From contig OX377206.1 in NCBI GenBank assembly GCA_947396885.1, positions 44,189,631 to 44,253,630 of the forward strand: a stretch of 64,000 nt of DNA, written 5' to 3'. The stretch is from Heligmosomoides polygyrus polygyrus (lineage: Eukaryota > Nematoda > Chromadorea > Rhabditida > Heligmosomidae). The notes beneath the pieces were generated by a model, which worked only from the letters and a program-made list of their open reading frames with translations, was not told the origin of the DNA and did not search any database. This document shows positions 22,461 to 34,007 of the stretch, piece by piece. Position 1 is the first letter of the stretch, and every line of letters begins with the position of its first letter. The position numbers and the translations under genes were made by a program.

Positions 22461-22735
22461 TGGATGGGTAAGGGAGGAGGAAGGAATCGCATAAGGCAGG
22501 TCCAGGAACGAACGGCTATAGCGCCGTCAGCTTCAGAGGGGAGCCGAACGCCAGAGGTGGATCAGCGGGAGGAGGTAAACAAGCCGCCTAGATTCAACTT
22601 GATCCTTCTTTTATAACCATTGCTGAGCACGGATTTCGCTGTTATTGACTACGGAGCATCAGCAGGTCTGTGTGAGAACGCGGGTATTGGGCTCTCTAGA
22701 GAAATGATCTTCCATTTGTTACTGACTTCTCTACA
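22461..22735. repeat. Direct repeat copy 2 (275 bp, TG...CA ends)
   Basis: Starts TGGATGGGTAAGGG and ends GACTTCTCTACA, 3,000 bases after copy 1 at both ends. The bases outside the two copies differ. Confidence 0.9.
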
Positions 22736-23231
22736 ACATCTTACTACTGCTTGAAGGATAGAGCTTCTCGCAGCGCTATTCATTTTCTGCACAGACATAA
22801 CATAGGACGATTCCTCGGTAATCAACACCATATGACATTGAACCTTTTGCTATATGCTGCGTACTTGATGTGGTTTTTCTAATGATTCGCAATCTTAACT
22901 ATTGAGCAGGTTAACATTTTCTCCTCTGAAATCAGTGCTACCAATTTAGATACCCAACATGGACGAAGCTAATTAATTGCAGTGGTGTACGAAAACGTCT
23001 CCTGCAGAGATTGGCTAACACTTTCTTTGAGACCATCTTAGCATCTTCAACCTTGTTACTATTTGCGATTTACGCCCTACGACTCACAACGGGTTTTTCG
23101 TAATTACGATTTAAGATTTACAAAAATTTTGAATTTCATCTACACATACTCCTGATTGGCCTTTGTGAGCTGTTCTCAGCAATGCTTCCATGGAGGTCTG
23201 TTGATAAGTTGTTTCAGCGGTTTCATTGCAG

Positions 23232-23344
23232 GTATATGCATCTGTTCCGTTGTGTGTGTGAAGGAATCGAGAAAGCTGCCGTAAATCCGAATAGTAAATC
23301 TCCAGCAGCTGTCGTTCGCTTCGAGAATTACCATCAGCTATATC
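23232..23344 (+). CDS. sec-3: Sec3/EXOC1 exon (fifth from the 3' end)
   Basis: Acceptor TTTCATTGCAG at 23221-23231; donor GTAAGC at 23345. The exon reads [16 protein letters not shown] then [11 protein letters not shown], which precedes and splices in frame (phase 1) to the next exon. Sec3 is the exocyst subunit that helps mark plasma-membrane sites for vesicle tethering. The same frame stays open upstream to about 23097, so the 5' boundary could lie further left; the acceptor chosen fits nematode consensus best. Earlier exons were not located. Confidence 0.8.
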
Positions 23345-23398
23345 GTAAGCATTTATCTTAAAACCATGGCTGATCAAAAATGCATAGGCTGCGTTTAG

Positions 23399-23523
23399 TA
23401 ACCCTATCAGAGCTGAAAATCGCATTCTTGGATTCACAACGAAAAGAGGCGAAACGCGAAAAAGAAGAAAATATCGATCTCTACGTTAGAGAATACATGG
23501 GTAGACCACTAGAAAAGATTCAC
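23399..23523 (+). CDS. sec-3: Sec3/EXOC1 exon (fourth from the 3' end)
   Basis: A 54-bp intron precedes it (23345-23398, ending GCGTTTAG); donor GTAAGT at 23524. With one base from the previous exon it gives 42 codons: [19 protein letters not shown], then [15 protein letters not shown]. The GRPLEK segment directly before VFFDAV is the order found near the C-terminus of Sec3/EXOC1. A nearer acceptor (ends 23410) is also in phase, but the longer exon keeps the expected TLSxLKIA spacing. Confidence 0.9.
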
Positions 23524-23921
23524 GTAAGTGGTTTTTCTTTCTTACAAGGGAAGGGTCTGAAGCGTGTCGTGTTTAACCGGGTAAGCAAATCATATAGGAA
23601 GAAGCTCACCCTTTAGTTATTATGAAAATGTGTTTACTTTTTGCCAACTCAGGCGAAGAAGTAGATGGTCCTTAAGATTTACTATCTCGTAGGTACGGTG
23701 CGCTCACGAGCGCTGGAAGGGGTCACATACGCCCGCGATGTGTGGGCCAGCGAGCGACTATTCGTTTCTCATGAGGCGAAACACTGGGGTCCGCTTCTCG
23801 TACGGTGTCTTGATTTTCAACGGATTGGTTGAGATTGGAGTGGTCCTGTCGTCTACACTCCTGCTTCTGGAATATTTATTTATTTGTTGCACTCGAAGGT
23901 GCGCAAAACCCTGTAAGCTCG

Positions 23922-24885
23922 TCATTCAAATCCAAAAACAGATCCAGTCCTGAAAAAAAATAAAGGATAACAAGAAAGTACGTAGGAAGTGAGTATCAAA
24001 ATAAACACCTTTCTAAAAAATAGCTGAAGAAACAAACAAACAATGAAAAGAGCTCGCAAACAACATAGGCGTAATACTAAAACGTGTATAGAACACCTCC
24101 AATCCAAAGCAACAGAAATCAGGTCGCCTTTTCCTTGCAGTGCCCAAGTTTCTGTGAAAAAAACGAAATCTGGCTGACATTGCGACAAGAAGGGTTGAAA
24201 ATGCTCGATTTTATTCATCAGGCTGCGAGCGTTTATTAAAAAAACACAGGGCTTACAGCCGTGCTGACTTGTTAGTTCCCGTGCTCCTGGAAAGTTCCGA
24301 GGCACGTATCAGCTCCCCTCGATACACTATCCACTCACGGACGGCCATACTGCGCTCCCGACTCCTGCCTCAGTAGAGAGAGAAGCCTAGAGAAGCCGCA
24401 ACTCCGAAGTAAGCGGGCATTGGCGAGAGCACGACGCCAGTGGGTAGAGGAAGGGAGAACCACTTTTACTAGCCGGGGCCGTTTTGGGTCAGGTCGTCCC
24501 ATTCTATAGATTTCGATGGCACGACATTCTACTTTAGGAGCATCGGGAACACGTCCCACTTCACCCTCAAGAGCCGCCTGTCTTTCAGAAGATCGAAGAT
24601 CGTCGGCACCCTCCTCCAAGCCACAAATTACGATGCTCTGAGAGCGTTTTTCGCACTCCAAGCATAAGAGAAATCCAATCGAATTCTCTGGACAGCGGCT
24701 AGGAGGAGGCGCCCAGCGGCTGGATCCGTGTTTAACTCCATAACCATCCGGATGAGTTCTACTGCCGACTTCCCGGCAAGCACTTCTTCTCCTCCCTGAG
24801 CCATCGATCCAGCCTGATTCGACTGTGAGAGGCTGGAACTTCTGGTTACCCTTCTGGTAGTCGTTGGCTGTGACTTTGGCGCCAT
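23922..24885 (-). pseudogene. CR1-like LINE 5' fragment (ORF1 plus endonuclease start)
   Basis: ORF1 begins at ATG 24885 (MAPKSQPTTTRRVTRSSSLS), and a second piece at 24661-24335 has EIYRMGRPDPKRPRLVKVVL, matching the VHYRMGKPQQGRPRLMKVVL motif of the copy at 6288-7153. The endonuclease start is at 24305-23922 (CVFLINARSLMNKIEHFQPF, FVFFTETWALQGKGD). It breaks off before the catalytic core is complete. It lies in the Sec3 intron on the opposite strand. A mariner begins 17 bases upstream of its start codon. Confidence 0.85.
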
Positions 24886-24901
24886 GTTGTTCTCTGAGCT
24901 A

Positions 24902-26119
24902 TTAGGTTGGTGCATAAGTTCTCGGACATTTGATCCTTCCTGAATTGAAAGCGCATTTTCCCGCCAACTTTCTCACATGTATCAACGCGTAAATGATTGA
25001 TCGATAGAGAAAGAAAAGGGCTAGAAAACTGTTCCTAACATTTAGGTTGTCAAGTCAGCTATTATGGCTAAGCAATTCATCCCAACTGAGACGCATATTC
25101 GGCACGTTGTGTTATTCCTGCATCAATCTGGCCTCAATACCAACGAATCGTATCGTCGCCTAAAGGATGTTTACAACGAGAGTGCTCCTGCTCGAAGTTC
25201 TGTGTTTCAGTGGTTCTCGAAGTTTGCAGTTGGTGAATTCTCCGTTGAAGGTAATGAACGAGAAGGGCGCCCGATGACACTGGATTTGGATGGCCTCCGA
25301 AGTAGAGTGGAAGCGGACCCATACCAAACCACTCGCGAACTATCAAGCACTCTTGGTGTTAGTCACTCAACAGTCGTTCGAGGATTGAAGTCGATTGGCA
25401 AGGTGCAAAAATTGGGTTGCTGGGTACCTCACGACATGGATCGCAGAGCCGATGTCGCTTTGTCTCTCCTTACCCTCAAACGTACCCACGGATGGCTGAA
25501 CAACCTTGTCACCGGGGATGAGAAGTGGATGCTCTACTTTAATTATCACCGGCGTGCACAGTGGGCTGACGCAACTGGAGAGGCAGAGGACGTTCCAAAA
25601 CCCGACCTTCACGTGAAAAAGGTGACGCTATGCATTTGGTGGAGCGTTCTTGGCGTAGAATACTGGGAGCTGCTGGACGAAGGGATAACAGTGACGGCAG
25701 AGATCTACATAAACCAACTGAGGAAGTTGAGGGCCCACCTTCAAACCACACGAGGAGAGCAAGTGAAGGTGTATTTTCAACACGACAACGCTAGACCGCA
25801 TATTGCTAGAGCGACGGCGGCTGAGTTGGCGGACTACGGATGGACCGTTGTTCTACATCCACCTTACCAGATCTCGCTCCTTCTGATTATTATTTGTTTT
25901 CAAGCCTTCAACGCTATTTGGACGGCCAGGAACCGAGAGGACGTCAAGGTGGCACTGCTCACATTTTTCGAATCACAACCGGTTACGTTTTGGAGAAAAG
26001 GCATCCATGACATTCCGAAAAAACTAACTATGGTTTTGGAATCCCCGCACGGGACCCTACGTCCTGTTAAAATTGCATCGTAAAAACTCACCGCAGGTTT
26101 GGAGGCTCTCCTTGTTAGG
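24902..26119 (+). mobile_element. Mariner-family DNA transposon, right end atypical
   Basis: The left end TTAGGTTGGTGCATAAGTTC follows a TA at 24900-24901, the mariner target. The matching inverted copy expected on the right was not found; instead the last 109 bases (26011-26119) match the outer part of the foldback arm at 13431-13541, ending at the shared terminus CCTAACAAGG on the minus strand. Confidence 0.8.
25064..26083 (+). pseudogene. Mariner transposase, nearly full length with one frameshift
   Basis: A 339-codon frame with N-terminal helix-turn-helix region (IRHVVLFLHQSGLNTNESYR; FSVEGNEREGRPMTL), WVPHDMDRR linker, first catalytic Asp in VTGDEKWMLY and second Asp in FQHDNARPHIA. Right after LHPPY the frame is shifted: the +1 frame at about 25867-25905 reads PDLAPSDYYLF, which holds the third Asp of D,D34D. 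A small deletion in the codons between PPY and PDL therefore breaks the catalytic domain. The length is about that of active mariners, so this copy is young but dead. Confidence 0.93.
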
Positions 26120-26601
26120 TGATTCCAAGATATAGAACAGTAGACCATAGCATCCAGATGAAAACACCTAAAATTTTGAGCCAATATCTAAAACGTGGCC
26201 ACCCAACTTTCAAGTTCACACTGCACTGTTGGCCATAGCAAACAATCGGAAGAATATTTCAAGAAACGATACATCCTTCCAATGCATAGCTTCATGTGAA
26301 TGACCTTAAACTGTCCACCCATCTGGTAAACGTCACGACTCAAGGACGAGTAAATGAATCTCAACATCAAACTGCCATTCGAAGCAAGCTACAATGCTTG
26401 TTGGAAGGTTAAGAGTTTTATGAACATTCAAACACTGGGAGCATTTATTTGGGATAATCTGTATTGGCGCATTGAATTCAGAGCACTGTCATCAAGTTTC
26501 TCTTATGACCGAGAATGTTACTTAGCTGGAGATTCAACAAATTCAATTTATAAAAGACATGGTATCTGCTACGAAGGCATTGCCGGATACTAGAATTTAT
26601 A

Positions 26602-27846
26602 CAGGTTGTGGCAAAATTACCCGTGCACCTAAACTTTTAAAAATTTTTCCAATTTTTCCCCGAAATGTTCCCCTTTCATTCGCCTAATATGTTGATTGAA
26701 CATTCTAGAACTCATACGTACAAAATGGTTAGGCGTTCCAACCATCGAAGTACTATTATCGAACTTCATAAGGCCGGCAAGCAAACGAGAGATATTGTGA
26801 GGATCGTCTCCGTGCCCAAAAGAACGGTTCAGGATACAGTAAAACGCTACAAGGAATTGAAGACCGAAGAGGATAGAAAAGGAAGAGAGCGTCCCACGAC
26901 AGCAATGAACCGGAAAATGTGAATCACGAGAGAGAAAAATCTGAACGAACGCCAGGAGATCGATGCGCCAGATGACAAAAGAAGTAGGAATAAGCGAATG
27001 GTCAATGAGGGGGATACTCAGGGGATAGCTTAAGAAGTTCCCTTATCGTCTGCAGAAATGCCAACTCCTGACGGACACTATAAAGAAGAGGAGATTGGAA
27101 AGATGCAAAAGATTGCTGCAACGATTCATGGTGGCAAGCACTCGAGACTTCGTCTTTAGCGATGGAAAGATTTTCACGTTGAACCCAGTCTTCAACTCCC
27201 AAAATAAGAGGATTATTGGGAACTCGCCTGCTGATGCTTCCGCCAAAGGACGACTTCAGGAAAGTGCGAATAAGCCTCAATCCGTTATGGTTTAGGGAAA
27301 GCTCCACTGGTTTTTGTCGAAGCTGGCGTGAAAATCAACGCAGCGTTTTACACGGATATCCTGGAAAAAGTTCTCAACCATAGGCCGATTCCCACTTTGA
27401 AGGAGCCTATTGGTGCTTTCAACAAGATTATGATCCAGAACACAAAGCGATGGTGGACCAGGACTGATACGCCGAGCAGCTGCCTGACTTCATCACACGC
27501 GACGAATTATCCTTACAGCTCTCTGGACCTTAACCCAATGGATTATTCTGTGTGTCTAAGAGAAAAAAGCTTGCTGTACCAGACACCCGAATTTGGATTC
27601 CCTTAAAGAAGCGCTTTTCAAATTCTGGGACGAGATTGATGAACCATACCCGCGTGCCACATGCGAAGCGTTTGTCGGATGTCTGAAGGACTGTGTCGAG
27701 GCGGAGGGCGATCACTTTGAAAACTGCAGCATGCTTTGAATTGTCATGTTTGTAGTCGATAACCTTGATAGTTAGAATTGATCTGCGAAGTTTGACTTCA
27801 AAATGCCATTGAATTTTCGGTGCACGGGTAATTTTGCCGCACCTTG
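26602..27846 (+). mobile_element. maT/Tc1-like DNA transposon with TIRs and TA duplication
   Basis: Left end CAGGTTGTGGCAAAATTACC and right end (read inward) CAAGGTGCGGCAAAATTACC are inverted repeats that continue CGTGCACC. TA flanks both sides (26600-26601, 27847-27848). Decayed transposase pieces: N-terminal HTH MVRRSNHRSTIIELHKAGKQ and VSVPKRTVQDTVKRYKEL at 26725-26922; VFVEAGVKINAAFYTDILEK at about 27310-27375; SLDLNPMDYSVC at 27520-27560, a DLNPMDYS motif with Asp as third acidic residue, as in maT-type (DD37D) elements. The 1,245-bp length fits a whole element with a dead gene. Confidence 0.9.
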
Positions 27847-27940
27847 TACCGTCAATCATAGGAATAAGACCAGTGCATGGTGTGATTTCTAATTAAAACG
27901 ATTGCACAAATAGTACGATGTTGTGATACGAGTTAAATCC

Positions 27941-28088
27941 TGGTGGGCGGGTGCTTATGACAAAATTTCTATGTCATGCCATTTTCTGTTTTCTGACTAA
28001 TTTCGGCCATTTTCAAAGAAAACAGAAAAAATTGCCCGAAATGGCCAGAAAATCAGAAAACAGATGACAGAAATTCCGCCCACCCCTA
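27941..28088. mobile_element. Short MITE (about 148 bp)
   Basis: Left part GGTGGGCGGGTGC...TTCTGTTTTCTG and right part CAGAAAACAG...CCGCCCACC pair as imperfect inverted repeats over about 50 bases each side, with CGGCCATTTT/AAATGGCC near the centre. No coding capacity. Confidence 0.75.
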
Positions 28089-28542
28089 ACCGCACTGCTG
28101 CCGCGACATCATAGTAAACTTAAGGCTCCTTTGCTCGTTTGGTTTAACGACTTGGCAAAAAGGAAACACACTTTGTTTTAGGGGGAAGCCGATACCAAGG
28201 AGATGGGAAGAAGAATATGAGAAGACGGATAGTAATAGCGAGGAAGAGGGCTTTAAAATGGGGAGTTTTCTTGAGTAAATGTTCCACCCCGTTTGTACCA
28301 AGCACAGCTCTTTCATACTAATTGAAGGATGGGGATGCTTCCTATATGACTCGCATTCCCCTCTCAGAGCTTAACATGCTTCTTTTGTTAGGGTTTTAAA
28401 TTCTGCATCGTTTAGCCTTAGTATGTTGTTTTGATTTTGGTCATGTGATTTTTTGTGTACACTGTGTTCTTTCTAATGTTTCTGCTGGATAGCATGGATA
28501 GCCTCGCATGCTTCTGCATGTTTGAAGACTTTCGCTTTGCAG

Positions 28543-28641
28543 GTTTTCTTTGATGCTGTACAAAATGCGATTGATATGCGAGGTGCGAAACCAGAAGAGA
28601 TATCTTATCACCCTCAGTTCAGCAGGGTGGAATTGAAAAAG
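28543..28641 (+). CDS. sec-3: Sec3/EXOC1 exon (third from the 3' end)
   Basis: Acceptor CGCTTTGCAG, donor GTACTC. Exactly 33 codons in phase 0: VFFDAVQNAIDMRGAKPEE then ISYHPQFSRVELKK. It joins the preceding exon as [14 protein letters not shown], matching the FFxxV segment of Sec3. The intron before it (23524-28542) holds the LINE fragment, the mariner, the maT-type element and the MITE. Confidence 0.93.
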
Positions 28642-28955
28642 GTACTCATGTACCTGCGCTCCTTCTCAGTGACGCAAAGCGGGTTCGAGAGGAGGGGCAC
28701 CTTGGTATTAAGTGGTTATCCGCCTTGATAAGAATGCGGGTGAATGCTTAATTACATCAGAAGTGGCCTAGCTCATTTCACATGCAACATTTCACATGTC
28801 GTGCAACAGAGAACGAGCTGCCTACATGCCGACTCTCCTTCTTTCTATCCCATCCCCCCCCCCTCGGAGCCGCTTTGCGCCGTATCAGCTTCTATGTGAT
28901 TGTGATCTTCCTAATTATCGTTTGTATAGCACACTCATATTTCTCTGCCTTTTAG

Positions 28956-29075
28956 GTAGTTGCATTGTATCCTGGTAAGGAAGTCAAGAAGGGTTTGGAG
29001 CAGCTTTACAAAAAGGTTGAGAAGCATTTACTGGATCACTCGTCACTGTTGCAAGTTGTATGGAGAGAAATGCAG
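28956..29075 (+). CDS. sec-3: Sec3/EXOC1 exon (second from the 3' end)
   Basis: Acceptor CTGCCTTTTAG, donor GTGAAT. Forty codons in phase 0: [20 protein letters not shown] then [30 protein letters not shown] and LLQVVW are among the best conserved stretches of the Sec3/EXOC1 C-terminal domain. The intron before it is 314 bp. Confidence 0.95.
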
Positions 29076-29385
29076 GTGAATTACCCGGTTACACTTTCTG
29101 TTTATAGCGAATTATGTAGTCTTTTGAATTGCTTATTTGTATAGTCCACATTTCAAACACCGGCCTTCAAAATACGTGGATATCTTCGAGCTGACTGGTA
29201 GAAATTGTTTGTGTTCTCATTTTAGGGTTTTATTTTTGTTTAATCATGCGGAAAACAGGCTAGTGTGGCTCATAAGTTCTGCAAGGAAATTAAAAAAAAC
29301 GTTTTCGAACGGTTTTGAAATCACTACCCTGTCTGACGGCAGCGAAGGCATTACAGGAGCTTCTAATGGCAGGCCTTGATATCTT

Positions 29386-29760
29386 TTACACGTAGAACAC
29401 TGCTTTAAGTATCGGATGATAGCAACAGTCAGACGAGGAATCCAAAACCTCTGTTAAGTGAACGTGTTGAAGTATGAGACGGACTAGTTTTGACTTCTGC
29501 GGCGTGTATGTGGGTGATTTTGTGTTGCGAGGAATCACAACATTATGGAGACGTGACTGGTGACGAAGAATATCATTTTCGTTGGGGATGACCTTTTTGT
29601 TATGGAACTGCCTTTGGTGATCTTGAAAAATCACTCTCTTCTGCTCTTGTCTTATAAGAGCATTCGCGGAAAGTTCAATGTCATGAGAAGTAATGTCCTG
29701 AGATGTATCAAATTTTGAGATCATGACGATACTGATGTGCGTCATTCGGTTCTTGTTCAC
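29386..29760 (-). pseudogene. BEL/Pao integrase N-terminal fragment
   Basis: The frame has ELSANALIRQEQKRVIFQD and LRHQSRLHNVVIPRNTKSP, then SKLVRLILQHVHLTEVLDSS, the layout of the HHCC-domain region in BEL/Pao integrases. It lies downstream, in element orientation, of the RNase H piece at 31371-31637; the 1.4-kb transposon at 29859-31278 separates them. Confidence 0.75.
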
Positions 29761-29858
29761 CGCAATAACCCAACGTTCAAAGTTTTGCCTACGAGTGCGA
29801 CCACTCGTAGGGCTCGCTCAGGTTTGAAAACTGAGATAAGTCGATAATCTCTGCTCCA

Positions 29859-31278
29859 GGGGAGCACACGAAATTTTGTACGTTAATTTTTTTAAACGAA
29901 ATTTTTAAACGGAAAATTTTCGCTAAGCTTCCGATAAATCGTTAAATTTCGTTGAAAAAACACAATTAGCTGCTATTCGTTATTTCAAGTGAAAAAAATC
30001 AAGGAAAACCTTATACGTTTCAACTTCAAGAGGTCAACAGCTAAAGTTCAAGGAATGGAGTGTAACATTGCGATGTAAAATGAAACCATTCAATCATTAA
30101 AACCATTCAATGTCATCAGCAAACACCGAAAAATAAATAATCTTTCAGCAACAAATTATCTACAGGGTGTGGAAAAAAGAATAGGCATGGAATTATTATT
30201 TAAGATGATCACCGACAAGGCATCTTAAAATGTGCAATTAGGCAGGTACCCGGAGTTCCTTTCATTCCTAGTTCTTTTGTCTGACTGTGCTACGAGCATA
30301 TGCAATCTCAATGCGGGCATCAGCCCATTGAATACAAAAAGATTAATAAAAGTACAGTTACAAGCCTGTCGGTGGAATGTTAACGCCTTGTCGAACGCAT
30401 AATTTTCGAATGCCTGCGTGGAAGCAATATATTTTTTGCGACGTCTTGACCGTGACACGCATCTGTCACACGGTCCCGCCGAAAAGTGTGTGACACGGCG
30501 TGAACGTGTTAATGCTCAGGAAAATGGCTTTCCTCATTTTTGTTAGTAGCAGTTTTTCTAAAATCGTTTAAAATACGTCCAGTGGCCGCAGACATTCTCC
30601 ATCTCAACTGTTTCAGGTGGCGGACAAAAGTATTTTGGGATAGCAGCGCCTGGTGAAGATAGGCATATCTTACGAGGAGGTTAGACCACTAACTTTGTGG
30701 ATTGGTTGACGTGCTTGAAGGCTCGGCGAAGAAATTTGTAGCTCTTCTAGCTATCGTGGAGGCGATTTGAATGCGTATTTGGCTGAACAACGACTTGTGG
30801 TGACCAGCCCGGAGGACAAGTTAGCGCTTTATCCTTCGCAGACAAGTCTGATACGGATTCATCGACCCCAGAGGGATCGAAGGCTTGGTTGGTCTCGGTG
30901 GGAAATCCCGAAAAAAGACCAGAAATCTGGTGCACGATGCGCACGACAGCCGGCTGCGACACCAACGGCGCTATAAGCGCTTCCAAATAGCATTTAAAAT
31001 CCAAAAAATCCAAAAATCAAAACAAATACATAAAGACGTCAAAATGTTCTTGCTGATTTCAATAGTTTTTTTTTCAGAAACAGTCCTAATCGGGAGGATG
31101 AGCCCTACAACTCTAGGGAATATTACGTCTAAACGTGATAAACTCACTGAGAAAAAAAGTGGTTCAAAAATGCCGTTAAATTTCCAAAATTTTTCGGTAA
31201 GTCGTTAAGCCAGATTTTAACGAAAAATGCCGTTAATTCGTTAAATTTGTTAAATCGTTAACCATGTGCACCCCTTCC
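29859..31278. mobile_element. Non-autonomous element with 8-bp duplication inside BEL copy 2
   Basis: CTGCTCCA occurs at 29851-29858 and again at 31279-31286. The inner ends are weak inverted repeats (GGGGAGCACACG on the left; GGGGTGCACATG read inward from the right a few bases in). Sub-terminal regions on both sides are rich in CGTTAA/TTAACG words. The interior of 1,420 bp holds frames (for example 30747-31013 minus) with no transposase motif. A hAT-like origin is inference from TSD length and the GGTGCAC-type end. Confidence 0.7.
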
Positions 31279-31370
31279 CTGCTCCACAGACGGAGTTGGT
31301 GCAGGTTTTTGTTATGTTAGGAAGTATCTATCTCTTCCGTCACTTTAATATAGTCAATTTCAGTTAACAG

Positions 31371-31980
31371 TCAGGTGTCATCAGGGCTGTTTTCTAGCCA
31401 GCGCGGTCCATTAACCGAACCGCTATTGGCAATTTCTCCAGAGTTTGAACCTCTGGTCATTGCATCTGCTGGGTTGTGGGTTGTGCTGACCTGAAGAAAT
31501 TTAACCAATACGTCGTGCGATTCTAGATTCGTCTTAATAGCGAGGATCCGCTCCCTCTGGTTGGCGACGAAAACCGGGACCTTTTTGCAGCTGTTCAAGC
31601 AGTACCGGGCTAGATAACTGTCTGATACAACAGACACGTCTCGAACGTTTCTCCATGATTGTCTTACACAAGCGTGTAGCCATTAGGATTTCAACAAGAT
31701 CGAATCTTGGGATTGCTTGGTGACGTTTTTTCGGTGTTAGCTTAGCTTTTCCACTAATTAACGTTGAGATCTTCCCTTAGGATTGGCACTGCAAATAGGC
31801 ACAGGTTGCAATCGCCAGGCAACTACCGTCAGCGAATATCCACAGATGACTGTTCGTGGATTGAAGAATTATATGACGCTGAATCGGCATGTGACCCTTA
31901 TCAATGTCTTTGCATAAACGGAGGCATAATTCTTCACTCAAAACGGTTTTCCATACGGTTCCAGTATTAAACACATCCCT
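31371..31980 (-). pseudogene. BEL/Pao copy 2: RNase H region and C-terminal RT
   Basis: 31637-31371 has VPVFVANQRERILAI and STTHNPADAMTRGSN, the VANR...NPADxxTRG pattern at the end of BEL/Pao RNase H. 32142-31777 has QANSVYDPIGATSLLIVKLK and LWIFADGSCLAIATCAYLQ, paralleling the LNSIYDPLG and LWVFADASK stretches of copy 1. Frame breaks lie between pieces. Confidence 0.88.
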
Positions 31981-34007
31981 CATCATAGATTTTAGTTTTA
32001 CTATGAGTAAACTGGTGGCACCGATAGGATCGTACACTGAGTTGGCCTGACTGACAGTATCTCTTTTTGTCAGTTTGTTTGCGTAAGCGAAACGAGTTGT
32101 GATCTTAAATGAGTCGTCCCCGATTCTAAATATATGCAACACCTAGAATTTTTGAAGAGTGTGAGTCTAGTCGATCCTCTAAGGTATTTGAGAGTTGCCT
32201 TCGTAGGAGTTGGATATGTACTCCCCAAGGTTCATGCCGTTGTTGGCAAAAAGTTGTTTCTACTCTCGATATTTCATGATTGCCTCTTCTGCTGTGGTGG
32301 CAACCGTCATAATATTGTCCACACCTAGACAGCTAGCTATTTCAGTTGCAGTTGAGGACCCTTCTATATTAAGGTAGGGCAGTAGTGCCATATTTAATAT
32401 GCTAGGAGAAGCTGCGACTCCAAACGGTAACTGTTTAAATCTGTAGCGGATTAGGTTGCCTTTCGTTGGAGACGAATTGATTCTTCACCCACAAAAACCT
32501 GCATAGATCCTTGTGCTAGTGAACCAGGCGTAACTGGGTGAAGGCCGCTTCAGTGTCACATATCAGAAGAACTTTTTTTGATCGTGAGACTATGGAAATG
32601 TCCTGGATTTTATTGATGAATGATTCGCCTTTGTGGATTACCTAGTTTAGAGACAGTTGGTTTTTACGTTTTGACGACACGTCAAACAGTATTCTAAGAG
32701 GAACATTTTATTAGCTTTCCAGATCCCTGAATGAGGCATGTTGTACGTTCCGACTGCTTCTGGTTCGGAATCGGAAAATGGTTCAATCATCCTTTCACAA
32801 ACGTATTTCTCAATGATTTTACAGTACCAACTGCGTTGTTCGCTGTTTTTTATGCAGTTTTTTGCAGAGACTCTAAGCGGCGTATAGCAACTATGAAGTT
32901 GTACTTTTTTTTTCAATGTTGTTTTTAATGGAAATGGAGCAGTTTTGTGTCCGTTTTCAAAGGAAATCATTTTTGAATATTTTCCTAGATATTCGTAGGC
33001 TTTGTCCTTTTTTTGACATTCCTTCTCGTAAATTCTAAGCCCATCCAACTTGAATGTTTTACATAGCATTTCTTGCTCGCTTTGTTCGTGAACTGACGTC
33101 ATTGCTTAGCTCACGTTACTTCTAACGTTTTGTAATGATGTTAGGCCTTTATCATATATGCTGGGTCCAAATAATGTTTAAGCGATACGAAGTATTGTTT
33201 GTGTTGCCATACCGTGACTTGGACTGCAGACAAGGTCGTGGTAATAATGAAGTCCGACAAAAATGTGTGGAGTTTGGTGCTCTCCACGCAATTTTGGATT
33301 TGTTAGGTAAATTCCATTTTCCTTGAGGAAAGTAATGTCAGACTCACTGAGTTTGACACTATGGAATCCGTTAGGACGGATTTTGTTTGAACATCTGGCT
33401 CGAGTTCTTCCCCGAACACCGTGTTTACTTTTTTCAGCACTATGTGACTCTCGAAGTTTTCTATATGGCCATCAATTCCAGACATGGTGCATATTTCTGT
33501 TGACTCTTTGGGTAAGCGAAAACGAGAGGCAAGGTTCTCTTCAATGACTGTTTTCTGAGCTCTTGTGTCGAAGAAAAACAATCCTTTCGAACTCGTTTTT
33601 ATTATGCCCCAAAAGATTACCTTCCGCTCTCATGAGGACAAGCTAAGAAGCTGTTCGGCTTTGTGCCCAAGCCTTAGATTGGAGAGATTCACGTTCCATA
33701 CGCGTGTTGTTATTGGCGACGTTTCTATTACGATCGCTGAAACCGTTGCGGTTTCGCTGAACTCTGGTTTGATTTCCATTAGGTCTGGGAGGGTGACCGT
33801 TCGCCCTGGGATTTCTGTGACCTGGGTTCTACGTGCCGTTTTGATTTCTTGGATTTGCTGTGTCGTTTTTAAAGCACAGACTTGTGTGGTGTTTCTGGCC
33901 ACATTGAGACCAGTCTGGTTTGACACAGTCGAAGCTATTGTGGCTTGGCGAGAGACATATCTGGCCACAGTTTCTGCCCTTTATGATTTTTCGGCGGCTG
34001 TTTATTA
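31981..34007 (-). pseudogene. BEL/Pao copy 2: protease and reverse transcriptase, broken
   Basis: 33581-33303 has FFFDTRAQKTVIEENLASRF: the protease DTGA seen in copy 1 is DTRA here, a loss of a key active-site glycine. 33102-32647 has TAPFPLK and SWYCKIIEKYVCERMIEPFS with YNMPHSGIWK, matching the copy 1 segment just before RT. RT remnants continue to about 32000 in changing frames. The sequence up to 34007 codes for the Gag tail in decayed form. The mariner at 34008 interrupts it. Confidence 0.88.

Noticed and set aside
22973..23097. Possible further Sec3 exon (frame RLLQRLANTFFETILASSTL after an AG)
   Set aside because: It has a plausible acceptor but no clear donor, and I could not match it to Sec3; not enough to call.
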